From positions 65,885,217 through 65,949,216 of the forward strand of contig JASEVX010000011.1 in the NCBI GenBank assembly GCA_031761405.1: 64,000 bases of DNA, written 5' to 3'. Every line of letters starts with the position of its first letter. Positions within the stretch are counted from its first letter, which is position 1. The notes beneath the pieces were generated by a model. The model had not been told where the DNA came from and made no database searches. It saw nothing but the letters and a program-made list of their open reading frames with translations. Below are positions 41,351 to 52,005 of the stretch, in pieces. Both the position numbers and the translations under genes were made by a program. Origin of the DNA: Serripes groenlandicus (taxonomy: Eukaryota; Mollusca; Bivalvia; Cardiida; Cardiidae).

Positions 41351-43291
41351 TTACCCTAAATTAATACCATAAGAGTGATCTGCACTTGCAACAGTTGTTG
41401 ATTTGTATAGAGATTGTTTGAAAAGTTCTCTATTTGCAATTCGACGTCGTTTCGAGTATCTCGTACTTTTGTATTGAAAGGATCGTTTTCGGTTTGCATG
41501 GTACATTGAGATTTTCTCACAGTTTTTAGCATATTTGTAAATTGGATCATTCACACCTACTTCTAAGCCAACATGTTGTGCGATAAGAAGCAGAGATATC
41601 CCTCTGCCTATGCTTGCGCCAAGCGAAGCAGCATGACACAGGCCCGGGAAATTTCTGCTCCATACCGTACTTTTTGGTGCAATTGAAAACAGTCTTGAGT
41701 GTAAATTTTCACACTTGTTTGTGTTGAATAAATTTTCAGTCTCTTTCAGCTGTTTCGCACCACAGTATTGTGAAATGACTTTAGAAATTATTTCTCTGTC
41801 TTTCGTTGACAGTTTCATGTACTGGCCATATGGTAGATATGTCATTTTGTAAGTTTTAAGGTGAGAAATGCATACTGCTGACACCTTTCTGCAATTAGAA
41901 TGGTTTCCGTGGAAACAGTCCAGTACGTTTGTTATGGCGTTTTCCGCACGGCTGTGATAATGGTCCCTGGATTTGGCGGTGACCCTCAAGCGGCTTAGTT
42001 CCATACGTATCCTATCTCGCAGTCTGGAAGCAAGAATTCTTGTATACTCCTTTCTGTTCTTTCCTGGAGGGGCTTTGATATTGGCTGCCCTGAGATGTTT
42101 GTGGAAGTTGCGCATGTTGTGGATGAAGCATTTGTAGTGATTTATATGCTTCTGGCGGTTGCTGTTAAGAGTCCGCATGGCTTTTGCGAGTGATTGGCTG
42201 CCATCAGTTGTAATGGACTGTACATTGAGAATGTTTTTGCTCTCTATATTTTTAATGGTTGCTTTAAGGAATGAGGTTTCAGCCTCATTTATGGTGTGAT
42301 CACTACTGTAATTCTTCTTACATTTTCTACTCAAATGGTTACACAATTTTAAAGGACACAACTTGTTTCCAATTTGAATGTCTACCGGCAACTGTTTTAA
42401 AGTTGTTTTTTCCACTGTAGGTGCAAAACACTGAGTGGCAGTTATACCGCCTGCCTGTGGCCGACTGGTGTAGGACACATCATATTCCAAGTGAGTTCCA
42501 TCTGTTCTTCCTGCAAGATTCTCAACTTGTTTGACATAGTTCTGATTCTTCTCTAACTGGAGCGTATTAATTTTTTCAACTTCATCTGTGAGGGAGTTGA
42601 ACTTTCTTTGCAGTCCTCGCTTGTCTGGTGCTTGAATATTTAAGCAGGCTAGCATAAGCTGAACGTCACTTATCCCCAATTTTGAACCGAGGACTGGCAG
42701 AACAAGGCAGTTGTTCAGGATCCCTGTGGTTTGTCCCTGTTTCTTAACACTATGAAACAGTGGCAGTTCAGTCGAAACAAAGTTGCAATTCTGGCATTTC
42801 AATTGTAGTGTTATGCAAAGGCCTTTCCGGTCAAGCACACTCAGTTTCAGAATTGCGTTGTCACAGTTATGTCCGTTAAGGCTATTAAATGCATTTTCAA
42901 GCATTTGCAGATTGACAATGGCATTTTCATTTCTGACTGATGTACTGTCACTGACTTTTGATGAAAAATTTGTATTCTCTACAGTTGATGTTGATGTTGA
43001 TGGTCTCAGCTTAAATGGTACAGTTGGTCCAGACTTTAAACCACTAGCATGAAGTACGTCTTGTGCAACTGATGTGTGAAGTCTCCTTAGTGAAGAAGTT
43101 ACATCCTCAGCCTCAGTCGGTATATGTGAATATTCATCAGAAGGTCCAGGAATACTGTCAGATTCAGCACAAGTGTCACTAAAACTACTCCACCTTTTCA
43201 AAGCATAGGTATTTCCCTTTTTAAAATATGTATATTTCCTCTTTTTATTAAGCCTGTAGCTGTGTTTATAATTCCTTTTAATATCTCTCAT
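41351..43291 (-). CDS. Mutator-like DDE transposase, unit 3
   Basis: Identical 646-aa product, ATG at 43,289-43,291; catalytic residues intact. Confidence 0.75.
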   Translation of the reverse strand: MRDIKRNYKHSYRLNKKRKYTYFKKGNTYALKRWSSFSDTCAESDSIPGPSDEYSHIPTEAEDVTSSLRRLHTSVAQDVLHASGLKSGPTVPFKLRPSTSTSTVENTNFSSKVSDSTSVRNENAIVNLQMLENAFNSLNGHNCDNAILKLSVLDRKGLCITLQLKCQNCNFVSTELPLFHSVKKQGQTTGILNNCLVLPVLGSKLGISDVQLMLACLNIQAPDKRGLQRKFNSLTDEVEKINTLQLEKNQNYVKQVENLAGRTDGTHLEYDVSYTSRPQAGGITATQCFAPTVEKTTLKQLPVDIQIGNKLCPLKLCNHLSRKCKKNYSSDHTINEAETSFLKATIKNIESKNILNVQSITTDGSQSLAKAMRTLNSNRQKHINHYKCFIHNMRNFHKHLRAANIKAPPGKNRKEYTRILASRLRDRIRMELSRLRVTAKSRDHYHSRAENAITNVLDCFHGNHSNCRKVSAVCISHLKTYKMTYLPYGQYMKLSTKDREIISKVISQYCGAKQLKETENLFNTNKCENLHSRLFSIAPKSTVWSRNFPGLCHAASLGASIGRGISLLLIAQHVGLEVGVNDPIYKYAKNCEKISMYHANRKRSFQYKSTRYSKRRRIANRELFKQSLYKSTTVASADHSYGINLG

Positions 43292-43997
43292 GTTCACTAG
43301 TTGTAAGCAATACTAATTCTAGAAAACAATGGGTTGGACTGCATGTTTTATCATGAAATGGATTCTTATCAGGGATGTAGGGTCATATTTCAGGTGTCTG
43401 GGTATTTGTGTTTGCAACTAAAACTATTTGGATACAGCTAGTTTGTGTGAGTAAGGCTTTGGGGTTTACCTCCCTTACATCTACAGACTGAAAAGAGTGA
43501 TGCTTGTGACAGGTATTTTGCTGTAGTTCCATTTCTGGGATATATTTTGAATTGAGATAACAATGGGATTTTTACTGTTATTATGTCATACAGTAGTTGT
43601 TGAGACCAGTTTCTATTAATGCTTAAACTTCTAAGATAAGTACTTAAATGATATAAACTTTAAGCAAATTTATGATATTGATAATTTCTAAGGTTTCAAA
43701 TCTGGTTTCCTAAGTAAATTGAAGAAATTAAAGCATATTTAGGTCTAATATGGTTATAAATATTGACAACATGCATTGCATTCATAAGAAAACTAGGGTT
43801 TTACATGCTGGATATTTTCATGCATTTTGGCTATATTTGGATTATTTCCCTTGTATTGGGTTACTTTTAGAAAAGGGTCATATTGCTAAAAGAAACACAG
43901 TTTTCTTTCTTTTTTTTTCTTTATTGTGTGTAAAATACATTAAATTATAAAATCACAGATGCACTAGTTATAGTTAAGCTGAAAATAAAAACTTTAA

Positions 43998-44643
43998 GGT
44001 GGCAGGGGACACATTCGTATTTGGCCCCTGTCGATATTTCATATATTTGGAGTGTTTGAAAATGAATTGATTTTTTAACTATATAACAACATTTGGCATT
44101 GATTTCTTTATTGACATCTATCAATTGATGCATACAAAATGTGGAGAAAATACGAAAATGTGTATATGCTAGCTCATATCATGTTGAATAGCTTTTCAAG
44201 GGGAGGTCATTCTCAACATAATTTCCGAAGCTGTTGTGGAATGAAAATTCAGGTATTTCAAATAAGATTTTCTACTAGAAGAATACTGATGACATGGTAT
44301 TTTGTATACATTTCCTGGTTATGCATTGCTTGATTATTAAGTACGTGTGCTTCAATTTTCTCCTGCATGTTTCCAGAAAGTAAGGACATGATTAGAAAAT
44401 ATGCCGAAATAGTGTCATTTTAGCCCGTATTTTGGGTAGGTGGGCTAGAATACACAGGGTCTGGGAAAAAAATCAGTACTGTTGAGTTGCTAAAATGTTA
44501 CCTGATTTTGAAATACTGTTATATGCCATATATTGAGATATAGTTTTAACATTATGATGGATGTTGTCTCTGAGAATTTCTCAAATAACATTTATCGGTG
44601 CGGACCTGCTGAAATGTTGCAAATTTAGGGGTCCCCTGCCACC
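43998..44643. mobile_element. L element, copy 4
   Basis: Same termini, TTAA on both sides. Confidence 0.85.
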
Positions 44644-45028
44644 TTAAGGGGAAAATTCTCAACTTTGAAATGCCTGGAAGATAAACTTTTCATGTTTTAA
44701 CATGTTTCTTTATTTATATGGCAAACAACATGTACAAACTGAGCTACCTGTGCATTGAATTTGCACCTGATATACACAAATAGGCAAGGGAGGTAGTAAT
44801 ATAATAAAAAAGCTGAAAATTACGGTAAAGAGTAATTCATACTTCATTGGTTTTTTTTTCATAAAATAACAATGTTTTGGTATACAACAAACTTATTTAC
44901 AACATTTTCCACAAACATTTATCAAAATATTCATTTAATGGATCCATTGTGTTAAAAGTCGGTTATGTTTATGCTTAATTATCGTGAAATACATCAATAT
45001 TTTGTTTCTTTCTCTTATTTCAAGTATA

Positions 45029-45406
45029 ATGGCTGCAATTTTCAAAACTTATGATATTACAAATGAAGAAAGAGGCTTCTTAAGCTCTGCTATCAATAAA
45101 CGAACTAAGTTCGTGGAAAACTGCAAAATTTGGACAGGTCTGTGCACCTCAGATGGATACGGTTTACTCCGAATACAGTTTCGGGGTAAACGTATCAAAG
45201 TGAAAGTACACCGAATGGTATTCTTTCTGTCAAATTCACATGGGCTTACTCCACGGATGCATGTGTCCCATATTTGCCATAATAGGTTATGTCTGTCCCT
45301 TAATCACCTTTCATACGAGCCACAGCGTGTAAATAATAGCCGGTTGAGGTGTAAAAATGAAAGCGAATGTTGCGGCCATTATGCATTTGCTAGGTGCCTA
45401 CTGTAA
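45029..45406 (+). CDS. His-Cys-box endonuclease, unit 4
   Basis: Identical to the unit 1 product; intact. Confidence 0.8.
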   Translation: MAAIFKTYDITNEERGFLSSAINKRTKFVENCKIWTGLCTSDGYGLLRIQFRGKRIKVKVHRMVFFLSNSHGLTPRMHVSHICHNRLCLSLNHLSYEPQRVNNSRLRCKNESECCGHYAFARCLL

Positions 45407-45508
45407 GGTATGATAACACTGTTCGGTATAGTTCTGGTTCTCTTCAAACTGTTACGCTACATTTTTGCTTCCGTTCGTTTTCCTTTTCTGAAATTCAACA
45501 CTTTGCGT

Positions 45509-45570
45509 GAACAGTGTAGACTGAGATCAGCATGTGCGGATGTACATGCTGATCTTTGCCTACACTGTTC
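45509..45570. repeat. Convergent-gene hairpin, unit 4
   Basis: Identical to the hairpin at 32,783. Confidence 0.8.
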
Positions 45571-45592
45571 AAAAATGCCAACTGTATAATTA

Positions 45593-47533
45593 TTACCCTA
45601 AATTAATACCATAAGAGTGATCTGCACTTGCAACAGTTGTTGATTTGTATAGAGATTGTTTGAAAAGTTCTCTATTTGCAATTCGACGTCGTTTCGAGTA
45701 TCTCGTACTTTTGTATTGAAAGGATCGTTTTCGGTTTGCATGGTACATTGAGATTTTCTCACAGTTTTTAGCATATTTGTAAATTGGATCATTCACACCT
45801 ACTTCTAAGCCAACATGTTGTGCGATAAGAAGCAGAGATATCCCTCTGCCTATGCTTGCGCCAAGCGAAGCAGCATGACACAGGCCCGGGAAATTTCTGC
45901 TCCATACCGTACTTTTTGGTGCAATTGAAAACAGTCTTGAGTGTAAATTTTCACACTTGTTTGTGTTGAATAAATTTTCAGTCTCTTTCAGCTGTTTCGC
46001 ACCACAGTATTGTGAAATGACTTTAGAAATTATTTCTCTGTCTTTCGTTGACAGTTTCATGTACTGGCCATATGGTAGATATGTCATTTTGTAAGTTTTA
46101 AGGTGAGAAATGCATACTGCTGACACCTTTCTGCAATTAGAATGGTTTCCGTGGAAACAGTCCAGTACGTTTGTTATGGCGTTTTCCGCACGGCTGTGAT
46201 AATGGTCCCTGGATTTGGCGGTGACCCTCAAGCGGCTTAGTTCCATACGTATCCTATCTCGCAGTCTGGAAGCAAGAATTCTTGTATACTCCTTTCTGTT
46301 CTTTCCTGGAGGGGCTTTGATATTGGCTGCCCTGAGATGTTTGTGGAAGTTGCGCATGTTGTGGATGAAGCATTTGTAGTGATTTATATGCTTCTGGCGG
46401 TTGCTGTTAAGAGTCCGCATGGCTTTTGCGAGTGATTGGCTGCCATCAGTTGTAATGGACTGTACATTGAGAATGTTTTTGCTCTCTATATTTTTAATGG
46501 TTGCTTTAAGGAATGAGGTTTCAGCCTCATTTATGGTGTGATCACTACTGTAATTCTTCTTACATTTTCTACTCAAATGGTTACACAATTTTAAAGGACA
46601 CAACTTGTTTCCAATTTGAATGTCTACCGGCAACTGTTTTAAAGTTGTTTTTTCCACTGTAGGTGCAAAACACTGAGTGGCAGTTATACCGCCTGCCTGT
46701 GGCCGACTGGTGTAGGACACATCATATTCCAAGTGAGTTCCATCTGTTCTTCCTGCAAGATTCTCAACTTGTTTGACATAGTTCTGATTCTTCTCTAACT
46801 GGAGCGTATTAATTTTTTCAACTTCATCTGTGAGGGAGTTGAACTTTCTTTGCAGTCCTCGCTTGTCTGGTGCTTGAATATTTAAGCAGGCTAGCATAAG
46901 CTGAACGTCACTTATCCCCAATTTTGAACCGAGGACTGGCAGAACAAGGCAGTTGTTCAGGATCCCTGTGGTTTGTCCCTGTTTCTTAACACTATGAAAC
47001 AGTGGCAGTTCAGTCGAAACAAAGTTGCAATTCTGGCATTTCAATTGTAGTGTTATGCAAAGGCCTTTCCGGTCAAGCACACTCAGTTTCAGAATTGCGT
47101 TGTCACAGTTATGTCCGTTAAGGCTATTAAATGCATTTTCAAGCATTTGCAGATTGACAATGGCATTTTCATTTCTGACTGATGTACTGTCACTGACTTT
47201 TGATGAAAAATTTGTATTCTCTACAGTTGATGTTGATGTTGATGGTCTCAGCTTAAATGGTACAGTTGGTCCAGACTTTAAACCACTAGCATGAAGTACG
47301 TCTTGTGCAACTGATGTGTGAAGTCTCCTTAGTGAAGAAGTTACATCCTCAGCCTCAGTCGGTATATGTGAATATTCATCAGAAGGTCCAGGAATACTGT
47401 CAGATTCAGCACAAGTGTCACTAAAACTACTCCACCTTTTCAAAGCATAGGTATTTCCCTTTTTAAAATATGTATATTTCCTCTTTTTATTAAGCCTGTA
47501 GCTGTGTTTATAATTCCTTTTAATATCTCTCAT
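45593..47533 (-). CDS. Mutator-like DDE transposase, unit 4
   Basis: Identical 646-aa product, ATG at 47,531-47,533; catalytic residues intact. Last coding copy of the array. Confidence 0.75.
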   Translation of the reverse strand: MRDIKRNYKHSYRLNKKRKYTYFKKGNTYALKRWSSFSDTCAESDSIPGPSDEYSHIPTEAEDVTSSLRRLHTSVAQDVLHASGLKSGPTVPFKLRPSTSTSTVENTNFSSKVSDSTSVRNENAIVNLQMLENAFNSLNGHNCDNAILKLSVLDRKGLCITLQLKCQNCNFVSTELPLFHSVKKQGQTTGILNNCLVLPVLGSKLGISDVQLMLACLNIQAPDKRGLQRKFNSLTDEVEKINTLQLEKNQNYVKQVENLAGRTDGTHLEYDVSYTSRPQAGGITATQCFAPTVEKTTLKQLPVDIQIGNKLCPLKLCNHLSRKCKKNYSSDHTINEAETSFLKATIKNIESKNILNVQSITTDGSQSLAKAMRTLNSNRQKHINHYKCFIHNMRNFHKHLRAANIKAPPGKNRKEYTRILASRLRDRIRMELSRLRVTAKSRDHYHSRAENAITNVLDCFHGNHSNCRKVSAVCISHLKTYKMTYLPYGQYMKLSTKDREIISKVISQYCGAKQLKETENLFNTNKCENLHSRLFSIAPKSTVWSRNFPGLCHAASLGASIGRGISLLLIAQHVGLEVGVNDPIYKYAKNCEKISMYHANRKRSFQYKSTRYSKRRRIANRELFKQSLYKSTTVASADHSYGINLG

Positions 47534-48239
47534 GTTCACTAGTTGTAAGCAATACTAATTCTAGAAAACAATGGGTTGGACTGCATGTTTTATCATGAAA
47601 TGGATTCTTATCAGGGATGTAGGGTCATATTTCAGGTGTCTGGGTATTTGTGTTTGCAACTAAAACTATTTGGATACAGCTAGTTTGTGTGAGTAAGGCT
47701 TTGGGGTTTACCTCCCTTACATCTACAGACTGAAAAGAGTGATGCTTGTGACAGGTATTTTGCTGTAGTTCCATTTCTGGGATATATTTTGAATTGAGAT
47801 AACAATGGGATTTTTACTGTTATTATGTCATACAGTAGTTGTTGAGACCAGTTTCTATTAATGCTTAAACTTCTAAGATAAGTACTTAAATGATATAAAC
47901 TTTAAGCAAATTTATGATATTGATAATTTCTAAGGTTTCAAATCTGGTTTCCTAAGTAAATTGAAGAAATTAAAGCATATTTAGGTCTAATATGGTTATA
48001 AATATTGACAACATGCATTGCATTCATAAGAAAACTAGGGTTTTACATGCTGGATATTTTCATGCATTTTGGCTATATTTGGATTATTTCCCTTGTATTG
48101 GGTTACTTTTAGAAAAGGGTCATATTGCTAAAAGAAACACAGTTTTCTTTCTTTTTTTTTCTTTATTGTGTGTAAAATACATTAAATTATAAAATCACAG
48201 ATGCACTAGTTATAGTTAAGCTGAAAATAAAAACTTTAA

Positions 48240-48885
48240 GGTGGCAGGGGACACATTCGTATTTGGCCCCTGTCGATATTTCATATATTTGGAGTGTTTG
48301 AAAATGAATTGATTTTTTAACTATATAACAACATTTGGCATTGATTTCTTTATTGACATCTATCAATTGATGCATACAAAATGTGGAGAAAATACGAAAA
48401 TGTGTATATGCTAGCTCATATCATGTTGAATAGCTTTTCAAGGGGAGGTCATTCTCAACATAATTTCCGAAGCTGTTGTGGAATGAAAATTCAGGTATTT
48501 CAAATAAGATTTTCTACTAGAAGAATACTGATGACATGGTATTTTGTATACATTTCCTGGTTATGCATTGCTTGATTATTAAGTACGTGTGCTTCAATTT
48601 TCTCCTGCATGTTTCCAGAAAGTAAGGACATGATTAGAAAATATGCCGAAATAGTGTCATTTTAGCCCGTATTTTGGGTAGGTGGGCTAGAATACACAGG
48701 GTCTGGGAAAAAAATCAGTACTGTTGAGTTGCTAAAATGTTACCTGATTTTGAAATACTGTTATATGCCATATATTGAGATATAGTTTTAACATTATGAT
48801 GGATGTTGTCTCTGAGAATTTCTCAAATAACATTTATCGGTGCGGACCTGCTGAAATGTTGCAAATTTAGGGGTCCCCTGCCACC
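48240..48885. mobile_element. L element, copy 5 (outer right)
   Basis: TTAA on the inner (left) side, 13-bp inverted termini intact. The outer side reads TAAACC, not TTAA. Together with the CCTTT left of copy 1, the two flanks rejoin to a sequence with a TTAA core. Confidence 0.8.
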
Positions 48886-49650
48886 TAAACCTTTGTAAAC
48901 CAGTCTTATTATCTAGACGCTTTCATATATTTAAACAAGTACAAAATAAAGCGTTTATAATATTGAGATTTACAAGCTTTTCTGGTTTTTGGTCTCGCGA
49001 GCTATTTATAGAACCTTTTGGAATTTCCAGATTTGAGTATCACCAGAGTTGTCGTTATTTGCAAGGCAGAACGCGCAATGATATTTATTATCTGCCAAAT
49101 CATGACGAAGATAATCAGAGTACAACCAACTCCTGCCGAATCAGGTTAAAGGTCAAAAGGTTACGGTTGACTACAGTAAAAATAAAACGAGGCACAGGAG
49201 TATCATGATACTCTGCATAGCGTACCCAAGACGCCCGATGATATTTATTATCTGCCCAAACATGAAGAAAGATAATATGTAAATAGTTTAACTCTATTTA
49301 GATATTTTCTCGATAAATCTCAAATATTAGTACCAATCCGGTATCAAAGTAGCACTAACATTATCATTATTAATCGTGTGCCTGCATCACTGATGGAACT
49401 ATATATATATATATGGGGTTTAACGGAAGTGAGTAAATTGCCTTTGCAGAAATATCCAACCGATTGTTCAAATACGACTATATAATTTTTTTTTCGTTGT
49501 TGTTGTTTTGGTAGCACTGTGGCGATTGTCAACCAATCGCCACAAAAATGTCTCTAGTAGGGGAAATCTTAGGCAACGTAACTGGACTAACTAGCCTACA
49601 CGGGACTATATAATTTCGTGAAATGATCATAGGCTCAAAAATCTTCTACT
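48886..49650. other. Right interior flank of the giant element
   Basis: No gene recognised. A phrase GATATTTATTATCTGCC with AAGATAAT downstream occurs twice (about 49,077 and 49,239), and a short (AT)n run lies at about 49,400. Confidence 0.4.
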
Positions 49651-50030
49651 AGCACTTTGCCGTCAGCGCGGGTAGACGACGGGACGTGCCTTGTATTATA
49701 TGCGGGCCCGGCTCACATTTCCCCTACTAGCAGCGGAGTGCTCACTTAACACAAGGCCTAGCACTTGGCCGTTAGCGCGGGTAGACGGCGGGACCTGCCT
49801 TATATCATATGCGGCCCCGGCTCATATTTTCCCTACCAGCGGTGGAATGCTAGCGCAAAACAAGGCCAGCACTTCGCCGTCAGCGCGGGTTGACTGCTGG
49901 ACCTGCATTATAGCACACGCGGCCCCGGCTCACATTTACCATACTATCAGAGAAGTGCTCGCCTGAAAAACAAGGCCAGCACTTCGCCGTCAGCGCGGGT
50001 AGACGGCGGGACCTACCGTATAGGGTATGT
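49651..50030 (+). repeat. 109-bp subterminal repeats, about 3.5 copies
   Basis: AGCACTT.GCCGTCAGCGCGGGTAGACGGCGGGACC begins at 49,651, 49,760, 49,868 and 49,978; between them GCGGCCCCGGCTCACATTT and GGAGTGCTCGC recur. GC-rich compared with its surroundings. One related copy lies at 29.9 kb in the same orientation. Confidence 0.85.
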
Positions 50031-50128
50031 GTCCCACTCCTGTAAGAATTTATTTTTGTTCCACTCCCGTGATAAGGGCCTGTAAACACGCGGCAGACTC
50101 GGATAGAAATCCGCTTTAAGGCCAGTTT
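50031..50128 (+). repeat. Right subterminal module, single copy
   Basis: GTTCCACTCCCGTGATAAGG, GCCTGTAAACACGCGGCAGA, CTCGGATAGAAATCCGCTTT, AAGGCC: the same block and orientation as the left modules at 29.44-29.93 kb. Confidence 0.8.
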
Positions 50129-51440
50129 AAGATCTGACCTACGCGCCAGATCAACACTTTCTGAACATCAGTTTGACTGTCGACCTACGACCTACGCGCC
50201 AGGTCAACACTATCTTAATGTAAATTTGACTGTCGACCTACGACCTACGCGCCAGGTCAACACTTTCTGAACATAAGTTTGTGTATCGACCTATGACCTA
50301 CGCGCAATGTCGACACTATCTTAATGTAAATTTGACTGTCGACCTACGACCTACGCGCCAGGTGAACACTTTCTGAACATAAGTTTGTGTATCGACCTAC
50401 GACCTACGCGCCAGGTCGACACTTTCTGAAAATAAATTTGAGTGTCGACCTACGACCTACGCGCCAGGTCAACACTACCTTAATGTCAGTTTGACTGTCG
50501 ACCTACGACCTACGAGCCAGGTCGACACTTTCTGAATATAAGTTTGACTGTCGACCTACGACCTACGCGCCAGGTCAACACTATCTTAATGTGATTCTGA
50601 CTGTCGACTTACGACCTACGCGCCAGGTCGATACTTTCTGAAAAAAAATGTGAGTGTCGACTTACAACCTACTCGCAAGTTCAACACTTTCTGAATATCA
50701 GTTTGACTGTCGACCTACGACCTACGCCCCAGGTCAAATCTATCTTAATGTGATTCTGACTGTCGACTTACGACCTACGCGCCAGGTAGGCACTTTCTGG
50801 AAATAAATGTGAGTGTCGACCTACGACCTACGCGCCAGGTCAACACTATCTCAATGAAAATATGACTATCTACCTACGACCTACGCGCCATGTCAACACT
50901 TTCTGAACATAAGTTTGACTGTCGAGCTACGACCTACGCGCCAGGTCAACACTTTCTGAACATAAGTTTGACTGTCGAGCTACGACCTACGCGCCAGGTC
51001 AACACTTTCTGAACATAAGTGTGACTGTCGAGCTACGACCTACGCGCCAGGTCAACACTTTCTGAACATAAGTTTGACTGTCGAGCTACGACCTACGCGC
51101 CAGGTCAACACTTTCTGAACATAAGTTTGACTGTCGAGCTACGACCTACGCGCCAGGTCAACACTTTCTGAACATAAGTTTGACTGTCGAGCTACGACCT
51201 ACGCGCCAGGTCAACACTTTCTGAACATAAGTTTGAGTGTCGACCTACGACCTACGTGCCAGGTCGACACTTTCTGAAAATAAATTTGAGTGTCGACCTA
51301 CGACCTACGCGCCAGGTTGACGCTATCTTAATGTGTTTCTGACTGTCGACTTACGACCTACGCGCCAGGTCAACACTTTCTGAAAATAAATTTGAGTGTC
51401 GACCTACGACCTACGACCTACGTGCTAACTTCACACACCT
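50129..51440 (-). repeat. Right terminal array, 53-bp units, about 24 copies
   Basis: Reverse orientation of the left array: GTCGACCTACGACCTACGCG then CCAGGTCAACACTTTCTGAA. About 50,925-51,230 is a run of near-identical units with the private variant GTCGAGCTACGACC, a recent local expansion. The last unit leads into TACGTGCTAACTTCACACACCT, the inverted terminus. Confidence 0.92.
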
Positions 51441-52005
51441 GAAATTATTCATTTGTGACAGTAGCAATTATGATGTCAAATTATATGCACGTGACTTTAA
51501 ACTGAAGATCGAACTGAAGTTTGAGTCCTGCGTATTTGATGCAGCGGTTCTGTCTAACACCGAGGTCATTGTGAATGAACCAGATTCAAAGAGTCTTCAA
51601 TTCTTAGTTGTGTCTAATGGAATTGAGAAGGGTATATCAATTTTTATCGGAATGAACTGTTGGGGAATTGACTGTACAAACCATGAACTATATGTAAGTT
51701 GTCACGACAACTATTGAAAGGAAGGAGTGATAAAGGTGCTGACGATGGATGGTGTTGCAGTGAACACCTTTACCATTAGTTGGGAATATCCTGACTACCT
51801 TGCCGTGGATAATTCCTCAAATATAATTATTATAAGCTCATTTGACAATTGTGTAATGTGTATAGATAACACTGGTAATACACAGTATATATTTTCTGAC
51901 AGTTACCTTAAGCAGAGCCGTTGTTTGTCGCTTGACTCGAGCTTCATGGTTTCTGGGGATGTACATGTGACGAGCCCCTTGCTAAGAAACATCGAGTTAT
52001 ATTAG
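51441..52005 (+). pseudogene. TRIM/NHL-like propeller fragment, interrupted
   Basis: After the target duplication the frame reads TTC ATT TGT GAC, joining in phase to the piece at 27,784. It runs about 185 codons to TAG 52,003, with one internal TGA at 51,715-51,717. The repeating LFICDSSNYDVKLY, CWGIDCTNHELYVSCH and DYLAVDNSSNIIIIS blocks are the blade pattern of NHL-type beta-propellers of the TRIM family expanded in bivalves. RING, B-box and coiled-coil parts are not present nearby. It was probably already a fragment or lone exon when the giant element inserted; the stop may predate or postdate that. Confidence 0.65.

Larger units (their letters stand above)
31272..48885. repeat. Tandem array: 4 units of 4,242 bp plus one end
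   Basis: Open frames and junctions recur at an exact 4,242-bp period from 31,272 to 48,885. The pattern is L-C-L-C-L-C-L-C-L, where L is a 646-bp element and C a 3,596-bp coding segment. No insertion or deletion separates the copies. The only substitution I spotted is A to G at 39,499 in the second unit (compare 35,257, 43,741 and 47,983). Such identity means very recent amplification, active homogenisation, or an assembly artefact. Confidence 0.95.
27804..51440. mobile_element. Giant 23.6-kb foldback-like DNA transposon
   Basis: Both ends read AGGTGTGTGAAGTTAGCACG when viewed inward (left from 27,804; right complement from 51,440). Each then passes into a long array of a 53-bp unit in opposite orientation. 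Flanks are GGAATTATT (27,795-27,803) and GAAATTATT (51,441-51,449), a 9-bp duplication with one mismatch; 9 bp is the classic size for Mutator-like elements. Removing the element and one duplication restores a continuous reading frame, which supports the exact boundaries. The interior holds a four-fold tandem array of a nuclease/transposase unit. Long inverted repeats built of tandem units recall Drosophila foldback and Galileo elements, but the coding content differs. I know of no described element with this design. Confidence 0.8.
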
